A DNA stretch of 64,000 nucleotides from Pauljensenia sp018375675 (lineage in GTDB: Bacteria > Actinomycetota > Actinomycetes > Actinomycetales > Actinomycetaceae), in contig JAPWAE010000001.1 in the NCBI GenBank assembly GCA_041432705.1, positions 353,205 through 417,204 of the forward strand, given 5' to 3'. How positions within the stretch are numbered: the first letter of the stretch is position 1; every line of letters starts with the position of its first letter. Position numbers and translations under genes: made by a program. Below the pieces are notes generated by a model. The model worked only from the letters and a program-made list of their open reading frames with translations. It did not search any database and was not told the DNA's origin. This document shows positions 11,786 through 20,577 of this stretch, one piece after another.

Positions 11786-11827
11786 ATGGTGAAGGCCGAC
11801 TCTCGCATGAGAGTCGGCCTTCACCAT
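11786..11827. terminator. Perfect 19-bp hairpin terminator between convergent genes
   Basis: Arms 11786-11804 and 11809-11827 are exact reverse complements with loop GCAT. It lies between the plus-strand DUF2249 gene and the end of minus-strand nusB, so it can end both transcripts. No T-run follows on either strand. Confidence 0.8.
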
Positions 11828-11844
11828 CAATATGGAGCGAGCGC

Positions 11845-12465
11845 TCAGTACTCCTCGAGGAGTTCGTCGAGCTCGTCTTCGACGCTGCCGCCATCCAGCG
11901 GCTTGGCACCGGCAGGCAGAGCGCGCGCGGGCGCTTCCTGTGCGGGCAGCTGATCGTCGGACGACGACTCGTCCTCATCGGAAACGTGCGCATCCTCTTC
12001 CTCGGAGCTGCGACGCGACCATGCGGGGGACGCAAGATCCTTGCGGATCGCGTCGAGGACCGCGTTCACGAACGACGGCGACGTGTCGGTCGAGATCGAG
12101 CGAACGATCGAGATGGCCTCGTCGATGACGATGATAGGCGACACCTCGTCGTTCTCGAGCATCTCCCACACCGCCACGCGCATGACCGCAAGGTCGACGG
12201 CGGCAATGCGATCCAGGCCGGGCACGCGCGCGTGCGCCGAAATCAGTGAGTCGATGCGGCGCAGATTGTCTGCCACACCGGCGATGATCTGGATCGAAAA
12301 CTCCGGGAGCGGAGTCTGAGCCGCGGTGATGACGCGGCGCTCGCGCAGGAGGTCGCGCAGCACGTCGGGGTTAGACCCCATGCCGCGCTGGTCGGCCTCG
12401 TAGACAACGTCGGCCGCGCGCTTGCGGGCCTTGGTGCGCGAGGTGAAGCGGTGCTGCTTCGACAT
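11845..12465 (-). CDS. nusB: Transcription antitermination factor NusB
   Basis: NusB binds boxA RNA with S10 (NusE) in rRNA antitermination. The 206-aa product starts SKQHRFTSRTKARKRAADVVYEADQRG and has the helical core HARVPGLDRIAAVDLAVMRVAVWEML. It continues with VIIDEAISIVRSISTDTSPSFVNAVLDAIRKDL, the NusB C-terminal signature. The acidic tail of about 55 residues (SSEEEDAHVSDEDESS, ending DELDELLEEY) exceeds the usual length of around 140-150 aa. The ATG overlaps the efp TAA by one base; efp-nusB is a common actinobacterial pair. Confidence 0.95.
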   Translation of the reverse strand: MSKQHRFTSRTKARKRAADVVYEADQRGMGSNPDVLRDLLRERRVITAAQTPLPEFSIQIIAGVADNLRRIDSLISAHARVPGLDRIAAVDLAVMRVAVWEMLENDEVSPIIVIDEAISIVRSISTDTSPSFVNAVLDAIRKDLASPAWSRRSSEEEDAHVSDEDESSSDDQLPAQEAPARALPAGAKPLDGGSVEDELDELLEEY

Positions 12466-13028
12466 TACTCGGTCACGCGACCCGAGTACGAGCCGTCGCG
12501 GGTGTCAACCTTGACGCGGGTGCCTTCCTCCATGAAGAGGGGAACCTGGATCTCGTAGCCGGTCTCGAGGGTCGCGGGCTTGGTGCCGGCGGAAGAACGG
12601 TCGCCCTGCAGGCCGGGCTCCGTGTGCGTGATCGTCAGAACGACGGTGGCGGGCAGCTCGACGAACAGGACGGTGCCATCGTGCTGGGAGACGATAACGT
12701 TCTGGTTCTCCACCATGAAGTTGCGGGCGTCACCCACGGTCTCGGCGGGAACGTTGATCTGCTCGTAGGTGGACTGATCCATGAAGACGTAGTCGGTGCC
12801 GTCCTGGTACAGGTACGTCATGTCGCGACGGTCGACGGTCGCGGTCTCGATCTTCAGGCCCGCGTTGAAGGTCTTGTCGACGGTCTTGCCGGACAGGACG
12901 TTCTTGATCTTGGTGCGCACGAAGGCCGGGCCCTTGCCGGGCTTGACGTGCTGGAATTCGACAACCTGCCAGAGCTGGCCGTCGATCACCATAACCAGGC
13001 CGTTCTTCAGATCATTGGTCGTTGCCAC
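12465..13028 (-). CDS. efp: Elongation factor P
   Basis: EF-P binds between the P and E sites and relieves ribosome stalling at proline runs. The 187-aa product is standard length with three beta-barrel domains: MATTNDLKNGLVMVIDGQLWQVVEFQHVKPGKGPAFVRTK, a middle domain with DGTDYVFMDQSTYEQ, and the C-terminal GYEIQVPLFMEEGTRVKVDTRDGSYSGR signature. The tip loop is HVKPGKG, with the lysine that other bacteria modify. It follows the aro genes by 24 bases. Confidence 0.97.
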   Translation of the reverse strand: MATTNDLKNGLVMVIDGQLWQVVEFQHVKPGKGPAFVRTKIKNVLSGKTVDKTFNAGLKIETATVDRRDMTYLYQDGTDYVFMDQSTYEQINVPAETVGDARNFMVENQNVIVSQHDGTVLFVELPATVVLTITHTEPGLQGDRSSAGTKPATLETGYEIQVPLFMEEGTRVKVDTRDGSYSGRVTE

Positions 13029-13052
13029 AGGGGTACCTCACTTGAGAAGGAA

Positions 13053-13577
13053 TCAGTAATCAGGGGCCAGTTTACACGCGCGCGCGACCAAATCCGCGAC
13101 TTCTTGCGGGGTGCGGGCACTCGTATCCACTGTTGTGTCGGCCACGGAGGCATATGCCTCGCGCGCTTGTTTCATCAGCTGGGTGAGCACGGCGCGGGGT
13201 GCACCCAGGCCGACCGAGCGCGGAGCGCCGAGGCCTTCTCGGCGTGATACCGCGGAAAGATCGGCGCTGAGCTCGATGATGAACGCGCCGTTTGCACGCG
13301 CCCGTTCGATCGACGAGGCAGTGGCTGGGTCGAGCGGCTGAGAGGCCCCAAGCGTGACAATGCCCTCGTCGACGCTGAGGAGACGCTCGGCTTCCTCGCG
13401 TGCTGTGGTGGCCAGGCGCGGATCGCGTCCGACCACGAGGGTGCGCATAGGTGCGCCCAGGCGTTCCTCGACGGCCGCGTCGACCTCGTAGAGCGGCAGA
13501 TTGTGACGGCGGGAAAGCTCGCGCCCAACGGTGGTTTTGCCGGCCCCAGTCACTCCGATTAACACAATGAGGCTCAT
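13053..13577 (-). CDS. Shikimate kinase-like paralogue, substrate residues missing
   Basis: 174 aa with a clear P-loop, IGVTGAGKTTVGRELS, and the shikimate-kinase-like LPLYEVDAAVEERLG. Compared with the true aroK two genes upstream, the shikimate-binding GGG loop reads GAS (VTLGASQPL). The FR motif after helix 2, the lid RPLL and the RxxxY motif are not recognisable. A seven-residue tandem repeat is present (GLGAPRS, GLGAPRA). It overlaps aroB by four bases, so it is translated with the aro genes. A retained nucleotide-binding but altered phosphotransferase or regulatory subunit is possible; a true second shikimate kinase is unlikely. Confidence 0.75.
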   Translation of the reverse strand: MSLIVLIGVTGAGKTTVGRELSRRHNLPLYEVDAAVEERLGAPMRTLVVGRDPRLATTAREEAERLLSVDEGIVTLGASQPLDPATASSIERARANGAFIIELSADLSAVSRREGLGAPRSVGLGAPRAVLTQLMKQAREAYASVADTTVDTSARTPQEVADLVARACKLAPDY

Positions 13578-14656
13578 GCGTGAATGCCGATCTGCGACGC
13601 GGGTGCCGGCAGCTCCTGCGGATCGACGGAGACCGTGCCGGGATTTGCGATGCCGTCAAGGAGGACGAAACGCAGGATTCCGCGCCGTACCTTCTTATCG
13701 GAGAGCATGATGTGGGTGAGCTCGTCGAGAGTGCTTCCCTCGTAGCGGGTCGGCAGCCCGACGCGTGAGAAAAGCTGGTCGTGACGAGCAACATCGTCAG
13801 CGCTGAGCAGCCCCCGGGCTTGGGCCAGGCGCGCCGCGAAGCAGCAGCCGACGGCCACCGCATCGCCGTGCCGCCAGGTGTAGTCGTTCGCACGCTCGAT
13901 GGCGTGCGCGAGCGTGTGTCCGTAGTTGAGGATTTCGCGCAGGCCGCCTTCAGTGAGGTCGGCCGACACGACGCGGGCCTTGACGGCGATCGCGCGGGTG
14001 GTGATCTCCGCGAGCTGCGGGCTGTTCGATCGCAGAAGCTCGCTCGGTTCCGTCTCCTCGACGATGCGCAGGATTTCCGGGTCCGCGATGAAACCGCACT
14101 TAATGACCTCGGCAGCACCGGCAGCCAGATCGGGTGCGGGCAGGCTCTCAAGGAAATCCATATCGGCAACCACGGAGGTTGCTGGATAGAACGAACCGAC
14201 GAGGTTCTTCCCGACGGACGTGTTGATTCCCGTCTTACCACCAACGGCTGCGTCAACCATGGCGAGCAGCGTCGTCGGAACATTAATGAGCGTGATGCCC
14301 CTCAGCCATGTGGCGGCGACGAAACCGGCCATGTCGGTGGTCGCTCCGCCGCCCATGGCGACGATCGCATCTTTACGTCCAAGCTGGAGACGACCGCACT
14401 CGTCCCACAGGGAGGCAACGACCTCGATCGACTTGCCGGCCTCGGCATCGGGGTGGTCGGCAGTTGAAGCCTCAATGCCCCGATCACGCAGGTACTCCGC
14501 CAGGGCCTCAGCTCGGTGAGCGAGCGGACGCGCGTGAATGATGAGTACCTTGGTCGCAGCCTCGTCGAGGGCATCATAGATCGGCTCGAAGCCGAGCCCG
14601 TGTCCGACCGTAATAGTCGAGGGGTGTTCTCCGGTGACGCGGATAATTGTGCTCAT
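13574..14656 (-). CDS. aroB: 3-dehydroquinate synthase
   Basis: AroB converts DAHP to 3-dehydroquinate, using NAD+ and a divalent metal. The 360-aa product has GGGATTDMAGFVAATWLRGI, NVPTTLLAMVDAAVGGKTGIN (the family signature), AEVIKCGFIADPE and the metal-site LNYGHTLAHAIE. It has four-base overlaps with aroK upstream and the aroK-like gene downstream. Confidence 0.97.
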   Translation of the reverse strand: MSTIIRVTGEHPSTITVGHGLGFEPIYDALDEAATKVLIIHARPLAHRAEALAEYLRDRGIEASTADHPDAEAGKSIEVVASLWDECGRLQLGRKDAIVAMGGGATTDMAGFVAATWLRGITLINVPTTLLAMVDAAVGGKTGINTSVGKNLVGSFYPATSVVADMDFLESLPAPDLAAGAAEVIKCGFIADPEILRIVEETEPSELLRSNSPQLAEITTRAIAVKARVVSADLTEGGLREILNYGHTLAHAIERANDYTWRHGDAVAVGCCFAARLAQARGLLSADDVARHDQLFSRVGLPTRYEGSTLDELTHIMLSDKKVRRGILRFVLLDGIANPGTVSVDPQELPAPASQIGIHA

Positions 14657-15162
14657 GCATGCTCCAACTGCTGGGCGATGGCGGTGACGACGTCGTCGAC
14701 GGGACCGGGCCCTGACTCGACGACGATGGTGGCGACGGATCGGTAGTGAGGCTCGCGCTCGGTACGCAGGCGCGCAAGCGTCCCGGATGGGTCCTCGGCC
14801 AGCAGCGGCCGATGCGTCTTCGAGGCGGTACGACGAACGAGCTCCTCGTGGGGAGCGTCAATGTAGACGACGGTGTGGCCGGACAGGAGGTTCCGAACGG
14901 CGGGAGTCGCTGCGGCTCCCCCACCCAAAGAGACAACGGCCTCATGCGTGAGAGCCTCGGCGACCGCTTTGGTCTCCATCACGCGAAAAGCTGCTTCTCC
15001 ATCGGTGGCGAAAATATCCGCGATCGGACGGCCTTCGCGCTCAACGACGAGGGCGTCTGTATCGATGTGGTCAACGCCCAACCGCTCGGCCAGCAGGCGC
15101 CCAACCTTGGACTTGCCCGCACCGGGTAAGCCGACGAGGATGACGGGGCCCTGAGCACTCAT
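14653..15162 (-). CDS. aroK: Shikimate kinase
   Basis: AroK phosphorylates shikimate at the 3-OH. The 169-aa product has all the diagnostic parts: P-loop GLPGAGKSKVGRLLA, shikimate-binding HIDTDALVVEREGRPIADIFATDGEAAFR, the VVSLGGGAA loop, the lid with THRPLLAEDP, and REPHYRSVA. It sits between aroC and aroB with overlapping starts and stops. Confidence 0.97.
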   Translation of the reverse strand: MSAQGPVILVGLPGAGKSKVGRLLAERLGVDHIDTDALVVEREGRPIADIFATDGEAAFRVMETKAVAEALTHEAVVSLGGGAAATPAVRNLLSGHTVVYIDAPHEELVRRTASKTHRPLLAEDPSGTLARLRTEREPHYRSVATIVVESGPGPVDDVVTAIAQQLEHA

Positions 15163-16370
15163 GCGCGCTCCCCCACCACCGCGAGATACGCGTCGAGATT
15201 CCTGCGCATCTCACCAACCGATCGACCGCCCGCGTGATCAGACAGGGCATCTGCGAGCACGAGAGCCACCTCGGCCTCGGCGATGACTGCGCCGGGCACG
15301 ACCTGGCAGGTGTCGGAGCGCTGGTGCAATCCCACCGCTTCCTCACCCGTCGCGAGGTCGACGCTGCGCAGCGCGTGCGGAACGGTCGAGATCGGCTTGA
15401 AAGCGGCTCGCGCGACGATCGGCGCGCCGTTGGACGTCCCTCCTTCGATGCCTCCGGCGTGGTTGGAAGAGCGGGTCAAATGTCCATCCTCGCCCCGTAC
15501 GATCTCGTCGTGAGCGGCGGAGCCGAGCAGTGCGGCCTGTGCGAAACCGTCTCCGATTTCAACGCCCTTGACGGACTGTATCGACATGAGTGCGGCGGCC
15601 AATCGCGCATCGAGACGCTCGCGTGCGGTCACGTGAGTGCCCAAGCCGACGGGGACGTTGTATGCGATCACTTCGACGACGCCGCCGATCGTGTCACCCG
15701 CATGCTTGGCGGCATCCACGGCTGCCTCGAAGCGGGCGTTATCCTCCGGATCGAGTGTGCGCATCGAGGCCTCGCACAGTGCAGCTTCGTCCCTGGGGGT
15801 GGGAACCAACGAGGCCGTGGCGTGCTGCGCCCCGACGGACACGACGTGGGACACGAGACGAATGCCGGCGACCTGCTCCAGGAGGGCCTCGGCGAGCACG
15901 CCGAGTGCGACGCGCGCGGCAGTCTCTCGGGCACTCGCGCGCTCAAGGACGGGGCGAGCCTCGGGCAGGTCGTAGGACAGCATGCCGGGCAGGTCCGCGT
16001 GACCGGGACGGGGCCTTGTCAGCGGTCGGTTCCGGGCGATTTCGCGTTCGTCGCCCGTTCCAGCATCGATGAGGAGAGCGGAGGGGTCGACAGGATCCGC
16101 ACTCATCACTGTCTCCCACTTGGGCCATTCGGAATTACCGATACGAATCGCGACCGGCGCTCCCGTGGTTACCCCGTGACGGACACCGGCGAGAATCGAG
16201 ACCTCGTCGGCCTCAAACTTCTGCCGAGCGCCGCGACCGTAGCCGAGGCGACGACGCGCGAGGCCACGGCGCAGGTCCTCCGTCGACACATGCAACCCGG
16301 AGGGCATTCCCTCGATCGTTGCGAGCAATGCGGGTCCGTGCGATTCACCGGCGGTCATCCATCTCAGCAT
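15159..16370 (-). CDS. aroC: Chorismate synthase
   Basis: AroC removes phosphate from EPSP to give chorismate, needing reduced FMN. The 403-aa product carries TAGESHGPALLATIEGMPSG, RPRPGHADLPGMLSYDLPEARPVLERASARETAARV and SSNHAGGIEGGTSNGAPIVARAAFKPI, the three AroC signatures. It is the first gene of aroC-aroK-aroB-(aroK-like). EPSP synthase (aroA) and dehydroquinase are not in the window. Confidence 0.97.
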   Translation of the reverse strand: MLRWMTAGESHGPALLATIEGMPSGLHVSTEDLRRGLARRRLGYGRGARQKFEADEVSILAGVRHGVTTGAPVAIRIGNSEWPKWETVMSADPVDPSALLIDAGTGDEREIARNRPLTRPRPGHADLPGMLSYDLPEARPVLERASARETAARVALGVLAEALLEQVAGIRLVSHVVSVGAQHATASLVPTPRDEAALCEASMRTLDPEDNARFEAAVDAAKHAGDTIGGVVEVIAYNVPVGLGTHVTARERLDARLAAALMSIQSVKGVEIGDGFAQAALLGSAAHDEIVRGEDGHLTRSSNHAGGIEGGTSNGAPIVARAAFKPISTVPHALRSVDLATGEEAVGLHQRSDTCQVVPGAVIAEAEVALVLADALSDHAGGRSVGEMRRNLDAYLAVVGERA

Positions 16371-16430
16371 GCCTCCCAGTGTCCCACAAGCGACAAGTCT
16401 TGTGCGAAACGGCTCTCACGAGCTGAACGG

Positions 16431-17471
16431 TCACGACTGAGGCGCCTGATCCCCGTTCGTCGCGGTGCCAGGTTCCGTACCGAGAATATCGATGACGACG
16501 CACAGCGTGTCGTCCCCGGCAGCCAGATCCGGAGGAATCGTAATGGCGAGTCGTGACCCCACCTTCTGGTCAACGAGGGCCGTCGCGAGCCCCTTCATCG
16601 CCGTGCCCAAGTTGATGACCTCGGGGACGCCGGTCTCCCACGTGGACACGCGCACGGTACCGTCGGTCCAGCCGAGAACCGTGAACTGGGCGACAACCCG
16701 GTCGCCTTCATGGACCTGCACCCCGTCACCCTTCATAAGGGTCTGGGTCGTGACGCCACCGGGAAGCGCGTCAATGTGGCTGATGATCGGCCCTTCCGGG
16801 CTCATTTCGACGCTCAGAGGGCCGACGCTCGCGTCGACCGACGTACCGGTTGCGATCGACGGCAGGATATCGACGACGTCGACCTCGATGGTGTTTGTCG
16901 ATCCGTCACCCATCGTGATGGAACGGAACGCAAGCACACGTGTGCCCTCGCGTTTGCCGGTCACCAAACGTGAAAGGTCGTCATTGATCTGGCCGGAGCC
17001 GACGATGCCGAGGCTCATCTGAGGGCGGCCGGACTCGGAGAGCATACGTCCGCTAGTTCCATCGAAAGCGGTGACGGAGACGAGGACGGGCGAGCCTTCG
17101 GTGATCTCACGACCGCTACCCTCCTCGAGCACGCGCGCTTTGAAACCGTCGATCTCCAGCGGCGCCTTGATCTCGATGGTCGGTGTCGCACCAACGCGGC
17201 CGGACACGGTCACGCGGTCGAACAAAGCCAGGGTTGGCGACTGCGTCGCGGCTTCGGGTGCGCTTGCCTCGTTTGCGGCGGGGCGAGGATGGAACGCCCA
17301 CCAGGCGAGCCCACTTCCCGCGGCGATGAGAACCACTGCGAGAACGATACGCAGGAAGATAGACGCACGGGAGATGCCGCGGGAGCGCTGCGCACGCGCA
17401 GCTGCGCGCTGAGAGGACCCGCGCGCGCGGCTAACGGTGCGGGACTCGCTGGACGACGACTCGGGGCTCAT
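16431..17471 (-). CDS. Membrane-anchored FKBP-type peptidyl-prolyl isomerase
   Basis: 346 aa. A basic, Ser/Arg-rich cytoplasmic N-terminus is followed by one membrane helix at about 37-60 (IFLRIVLAVVLIAAGSGLAWW). The exported part then has two FKBP-like domains. The first (about 105-205) is divergent. The second (about 240-330) keeps the family pattern VVAQFTVLGWTDGTV ... AMKGLATALVDQKVGSRLAITIPPDLAAG. It probably isomerises proline bonds in cell-envelope proteins. The start overlaps the pafA stop by four bases; an FKBP gene after pafA recurs in actinobacteria. Confidence 0.88.
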   Translation of the reverse strand: MSPESSSSESRTVSRARGSSQRAAARAQRSRGISRASIFLRIVLAVVLIAAGSGLAWWAFHPRPAANEASAPEAATQSPTLALFDRVTVSGRVGATPTIEIKAPLEIDGFKARVLEEGSGREITEGSPVLVSVTAFDGTSGRMLSESGRPQMSLGIVGSGQINDDLSRLVTGKREGTRVLAFRSITMGDGSTNTIEVDVVDILPSIATGTSVDASVGPLSVEMSPEGPIISHIDALPGGVTTQTLMKGDGVQVHEGDRVVAQFTVLGWTDGTVRVSTWETGVPEVINLGTAMKGLATALVDQKVGSRLAITIPPDLAAGDDTLCVVIDILGTEPGTATNGDQAPQS

Positions 17472-18853
17472 GCGGGAATCGTAGGAGACTGAGAGTCGAT
17501 TTGCGCGATGAGCGCGTCAACACGCGGGTCGGTTGTGGCCAACGGATCCTGCAAGGACAGCGGAATCGTCGAAGACTCGTCGAGACGCACGTGCACCCAG
17601 TCGACGCTCAGGTCGGCGCGGGCGTCCTCGGCGGCTGCGATGATACGTCCGCGCAGGTGAGCGCGGGTCGTCGCAGGCGCGATCGTCTGCGCGCGACGCA
17701 CACCCTCGACGGTCGTGAGGCGTCGCATGAGTCCGGCGCGTTCCATTCGCTCCCACAGGCCATCAGCGGTGATATCGGAGTACGACAGCTCGAGCCGAGC
17801 CACGCGCGGATCAGCGAGGCTCGCCCCACTGCGCGCGCAGTACGACGTGAGAAGCTTGTGCTTGATCGCGATGTCGAGCTCGGTGTCAATGCTGCTCCAG
17901 TCACCGCTGGCGATAGCGTCGATGCCCCTGCCCCACAGGTCGACGACATAGGCGCGCATCGGATCCAGCTCCGCAACAGGAATACGGGTGAGCACCCGCT
18001 CACGGATCTCTCGTTGCAGTGCGACGGCGCTTGTCGTGCGTCCATTGGCCAGCTCAAGGGGGGCCGAGCCGGACAGGTCGGAGTTGACCTCGCGGATCGA
18101 GCGCATCGGATCAGCGAGCGCCAGGTCTTCGATCTGCAGACCGTCCTCGATCGCATGGATGAGCAGCTCGGTCATGCCGACCTTTAGCGCGGTAGTCGGC
18201 TCGGCGACGTTCGTGTCGCCGACGATGACGTGCATGCGTCGATATGCGCCAGAGTCTGCCAAGGCCTCGTCGCGGGTGTTGATGATCGGACGCGAGCGCG
18301 TGGTCGCCGAGGACACTGCGTCCCACATCTGATCGGCGCGCTGGGAGAACTGGAGGCGCGGCGTCGCCGCAGCGGTGTTGATCCATCCGTTACCGACGAG
18401 AATCTGGCGCGTCACGAAGAATGCGACGAGCGCATCAGCGACCTGACGAAAATCTCGGCGCCGATGGAGAAGATAGTTTTCGTGGCAGCCGTAAGAGTTG
18501 CCCTGCGAGTCCAGGTTGTTTCGGAACAGGTGCAGGTGCAGGTCTGAGCCGAGGTCGGAGAGGGCCTCGTCTGCCTGCAGTGCCAAATCTGCAAGCATGG
18601 AGCTACCGGCTCGATCCTGCTCGAGCAAATCCTCAAGCCGATCGCACTCGGCAGTCGCGTACTCGGGATGAGCGCCCACGTCGAGGTAGAGGCGCCCGCC
18701 GTTACGCAGAAACAGGTTCGAGGAGCGCCCCTGATGCAGGAGCGGCTGGAACAGCTGGCGAGCGGCGTGCTCGGCATCCATCGGGGCGCCCCCGCTCGGG
18801 GAGGCGGCCGTGAGCCCGTACTCCGTCTCGATGCCGAAAACTCGACGCCTCAC
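17468..18853 (-). CDS. pafA: Pup-protein ligase PafA
   Basis: PafA attaches the C-terminal glutamate of Pup to lysines of target proteins, using ATP. The 461-aa product starts VRRRVFGIETEYGLTAASPSG, the glutamine-synthetase-like Mg/ATP motif, and has NPxE-like strands, RKPIINTRDEALADSGAYRRMHVIVGDTNVAE and a C-terminal domain typical of the PafA/Dop family. The GTG at 18853 is chosen because it begins at the family N-terminus and lies one base after the pup stop. In mycobacteria prcB and prcA lie between pup and pafA; here nothing does. Confidence 0.95.
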   Translation of the reverse strand: MRRRVFGIETEYGLTAASPSGGAPMDAEHAARQLFQPLLHQGRSSNLFLRNGGRLYLDVGAHPEYATAECDRLEDLLEQDRAGSSMLADLALQADEALSDLGSDLHLHLFRNNLDSQGNSYGCHENYLLHRRRDFRQVADALVAFFVTRQILVGNGWINTAAATPRLQFSQRADQMWDAVSSATTRSRPIINTRDEALADSGAYRRMHVIVGDTNVAEPTTALKVGMTELLIHAIEDGLQIEDLALADPMRSIREVNSDLSGSAPLELANGRTTSAVALQREIRERVLTRIPVAELDPMRAYVVDLWGRGIDAIASGDWSSIDTELDIAIKHKLLTSYCARSGASLADPRVARLELSYSDITADGLWERMERAGLMRRLTTVEGVRRAQTIAPATTRAHLRGRIIAAAEDARADLSVDWVHVRLDESSTIPLSLQDPLATTDPRVDALIAQIDSQSPTIPA

Positions 18854-18854
18854 G

Positions 18855-19031
18855 TCACTGGCCGCCCTTCTGGACGAAGCCCTGGACGAACGCCTCGGCG
18901 TTGGTTTCAAGAACGGAGTCAATCTCGTCGAGGAGGGAGTCGATCGACGAGGTGCGGGCCTGAACCTGGCCTCCGGCCTCGAGCGCGTCATCGATGGGGC
19001 TCGCTCCGCCAGCAAAAATCTGATTCGACAT
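18855..19031 (-). CDS. pup: Prokaryotic ubiquitin-like protein Pup
   Basis: Pup is the small disordered tag joined to target lysines. The 58-aa product MSNQIFAGGASPIDD... is a little shorter than the typical 60-70 aa and ends in the diagnostic FVQGFVQKGGQ. The coiled-coil segment before it, SSIDSLLDEIDSVLETNAEAF, is the part that docks on the ATPase. The C-terminal Gln means Dop must deamidate it to Glu before ligation. The start at 19031 has AAGGAAC just upstream; a longer frame would begin inside dop. Confidence 0.95.
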   Translation of the reverse strand: MSNQIFAGGASPIDDALEAGGQVQARTSSIDSLLDEIDSVLETNAEAFVQGFVQKGGQ

Positions 19032-19056
19032 TGTTCCTTTTTCTTTCTTTCGTCGT

Positions 19057-20577
19057 TTATCGGGTGGAGGTATCGCGCGCGTCGGCAATCGGGAATCGGA
19101 CGAGGTCACCCTCACCGGGGTCGAGGACGAGCGAGGACCAGGACGCCTTCACGAGGTCGGGTCGATTGGCGACGGCCCATCCACGCACGTGAGCGCGAGT
19201 GTTGGTGGGTGCCACGTCTGCGGCGCGCTCGACCTCCTCGTCGGACACGAGGCGCGTGACCATTCCGGCCTTTGCGAGTCGATAGACGAGGCCGTGGCTG
19301 GGACGCAGGTCTGCCCACTGCAGGTCGATGGCGGCCAGACGCGGATCGGTCCACTCGAGGCCTGCGCGCTCCTTCTGTCGCTTGACAAGCTGGTACTTGC
19401 CCACCCATTCAACGTCGGTGGCCACCGAGAAAAGATCGGCGCGCATGCGATCAAGTACCGACTGCCAGAGGGTGAGGATCTCCTGGTCGGCCTCCGTGGG
19501 CGTCGTTCCGGTTTCTTCAAAAGTGTCGAGCACCAGATCGAGGTACACCTGCTGGAGCTCTGCCGCCGTGTAGGCGCCGCCAGCCGTCGTCACCTTGTAG
19601 TCGAGGTCGGGGTGATGCGACACGTTCCAGGTTTCCTGCACCGGATCGTCCATGACGATCGAATCCCAGCGCAGGTCCGTGCCCTGCTCGATTGCCCACA
19701 GGACGAGCGACGTGGTGCCAAAACGCAGGAAGGCCGAGATATCGAACATGTTGCCGTCGCCGCCGATCACGTGGAGTCGGCGGAACTGAGCCGGATTCGC
19801 ATGCGGCTCGTCGCGCGTGTTAATGATTGGTCGGTTGAAGGTGGTCTCGAGTCCGACTTCGTTCTCTACAAAGTCGGCGCGCTGGGACATTTGGAAGCCC
19901 GGGACCTCGCTCTTTTGCCCCCGTCCCACGCGGCCGGCACCGCAGATGACGGGGCGGGTCACCATAAAGGGCGTCAGACCTCGAACGATCGCATCGAGGT
20001 CGGTGATGCGAGGCATCTGGTAGTTCTCGTGGGTGCCGTAGGCTGCACCCTTGCCGTCGGTGTTGTTCTTCACGAGGACGATGGGCTCTTCGCCCTGTTC
20101 CTCCAGGCGTGCCATGACGCGCTGGGCGATCACCTCGCCGGCTCGGTCCCAGAGGAGCGCGTCACGCGCGCCGATCGTCTCGGGTGCGGAGTACTCGGGG
20201 TGCGCGTGGTCGACGTACAGGCGTGCGCCATTCGTGAGGACGGCGGTCGTCGCCGCTGGAAGGGCGAGTTCTTCGGGGGTCGGCCGCGCGACGCGCTCCG
20301 AACCACCGGACGGTGCGAGGTGGTACGGATCGTCAGTAAGAAGCGATGGGTCAGCAGCCGCACGCGACATCCGCATGCCGCGCAGATCGTTGAGCGGGTC
20401 CTCCCCCGTGTAGTCCCAGCGGACGACGCCCGCACCCTGGGCCGGCGTGCCCTCTCGGCTAATCTCCCCGTACGTGGTGACAACCTTCGTCGACAGGGCG
20501 ATCGGGTTTGCCCACGCGTCGCCCGGACGGTACACGCCGTACTCGGTCTCGGTACCAATAATGCGTTCGCTGCTCAT
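19057..20577 (-). CDS. dop: Deamidase/depupylase Dop
   Basis: Dop deamidates the C-terminal Gln of Pup and removes Pup from modified proteins. The 506-aa product has IIGTETEYGVYRPGD at the N-terminus and the insertion typical of Dop over PafA. It also has VKNNTDGKGAAYGTHENYQM, NRPIINTRDEPHANPAQFRRLHVIGGDGNMFD, and a C-terminal domain ending with the LVLDPGEGDLVRFPI region. It is a paralogue of pafA; arc-dop-pup is the usual order. It overlaps arc by four bases. Confidence 0.95.
   Translation of the reverse strand: MSSERIIGTETEYGVYRPGDAWANPIALSTKVVTTYGEISREGTPAQGAGVVRWDYTGEDPLNDLRGMRMSRAAADPSLLTDDPYHLAPSGGSERVARPTPEELALPAATTAVLTNGARLYVDHAHPEYSAPETIGARDALLWDRAGEVIAQRVMARLEEQGEEPIVLVKNNTDGKGAAYGTHENYQMPRITDLDAIVRGLTPFMVTRPVICGAGRVGRGQKSEVPGFQMSQRADFVENEVGLETTFNRPIINTRDEPHANPAQFRRLHVIGGDGNMFDISAFLRFGTTSLVLWAIEQGTDLRWDSIVMDDPVQETWNVSHHPDLDYKVTTAGGAYTAAELQQVYLDLVLDTFEETGTTPTEADQEILTLWQSVLDRMRADLFSVATDVEWVGKYQLVKRQKERAGLEWTDPRLAAIDLQWADLRPSHGLVYRLAKAGMVTRLVSDEEVERAADVAPTNTRAHVRGWAVANRPDLVKASWSSLVLDPGEGDLVRFPIADARDTSTR

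Noticed and set aside
13053..13577. Calling the second kinase-like gene aroK or a fused aroKB remnant
   Set aside because: Shikimate-binding residues are missing and a complete aroK and aroB are both present beside it.
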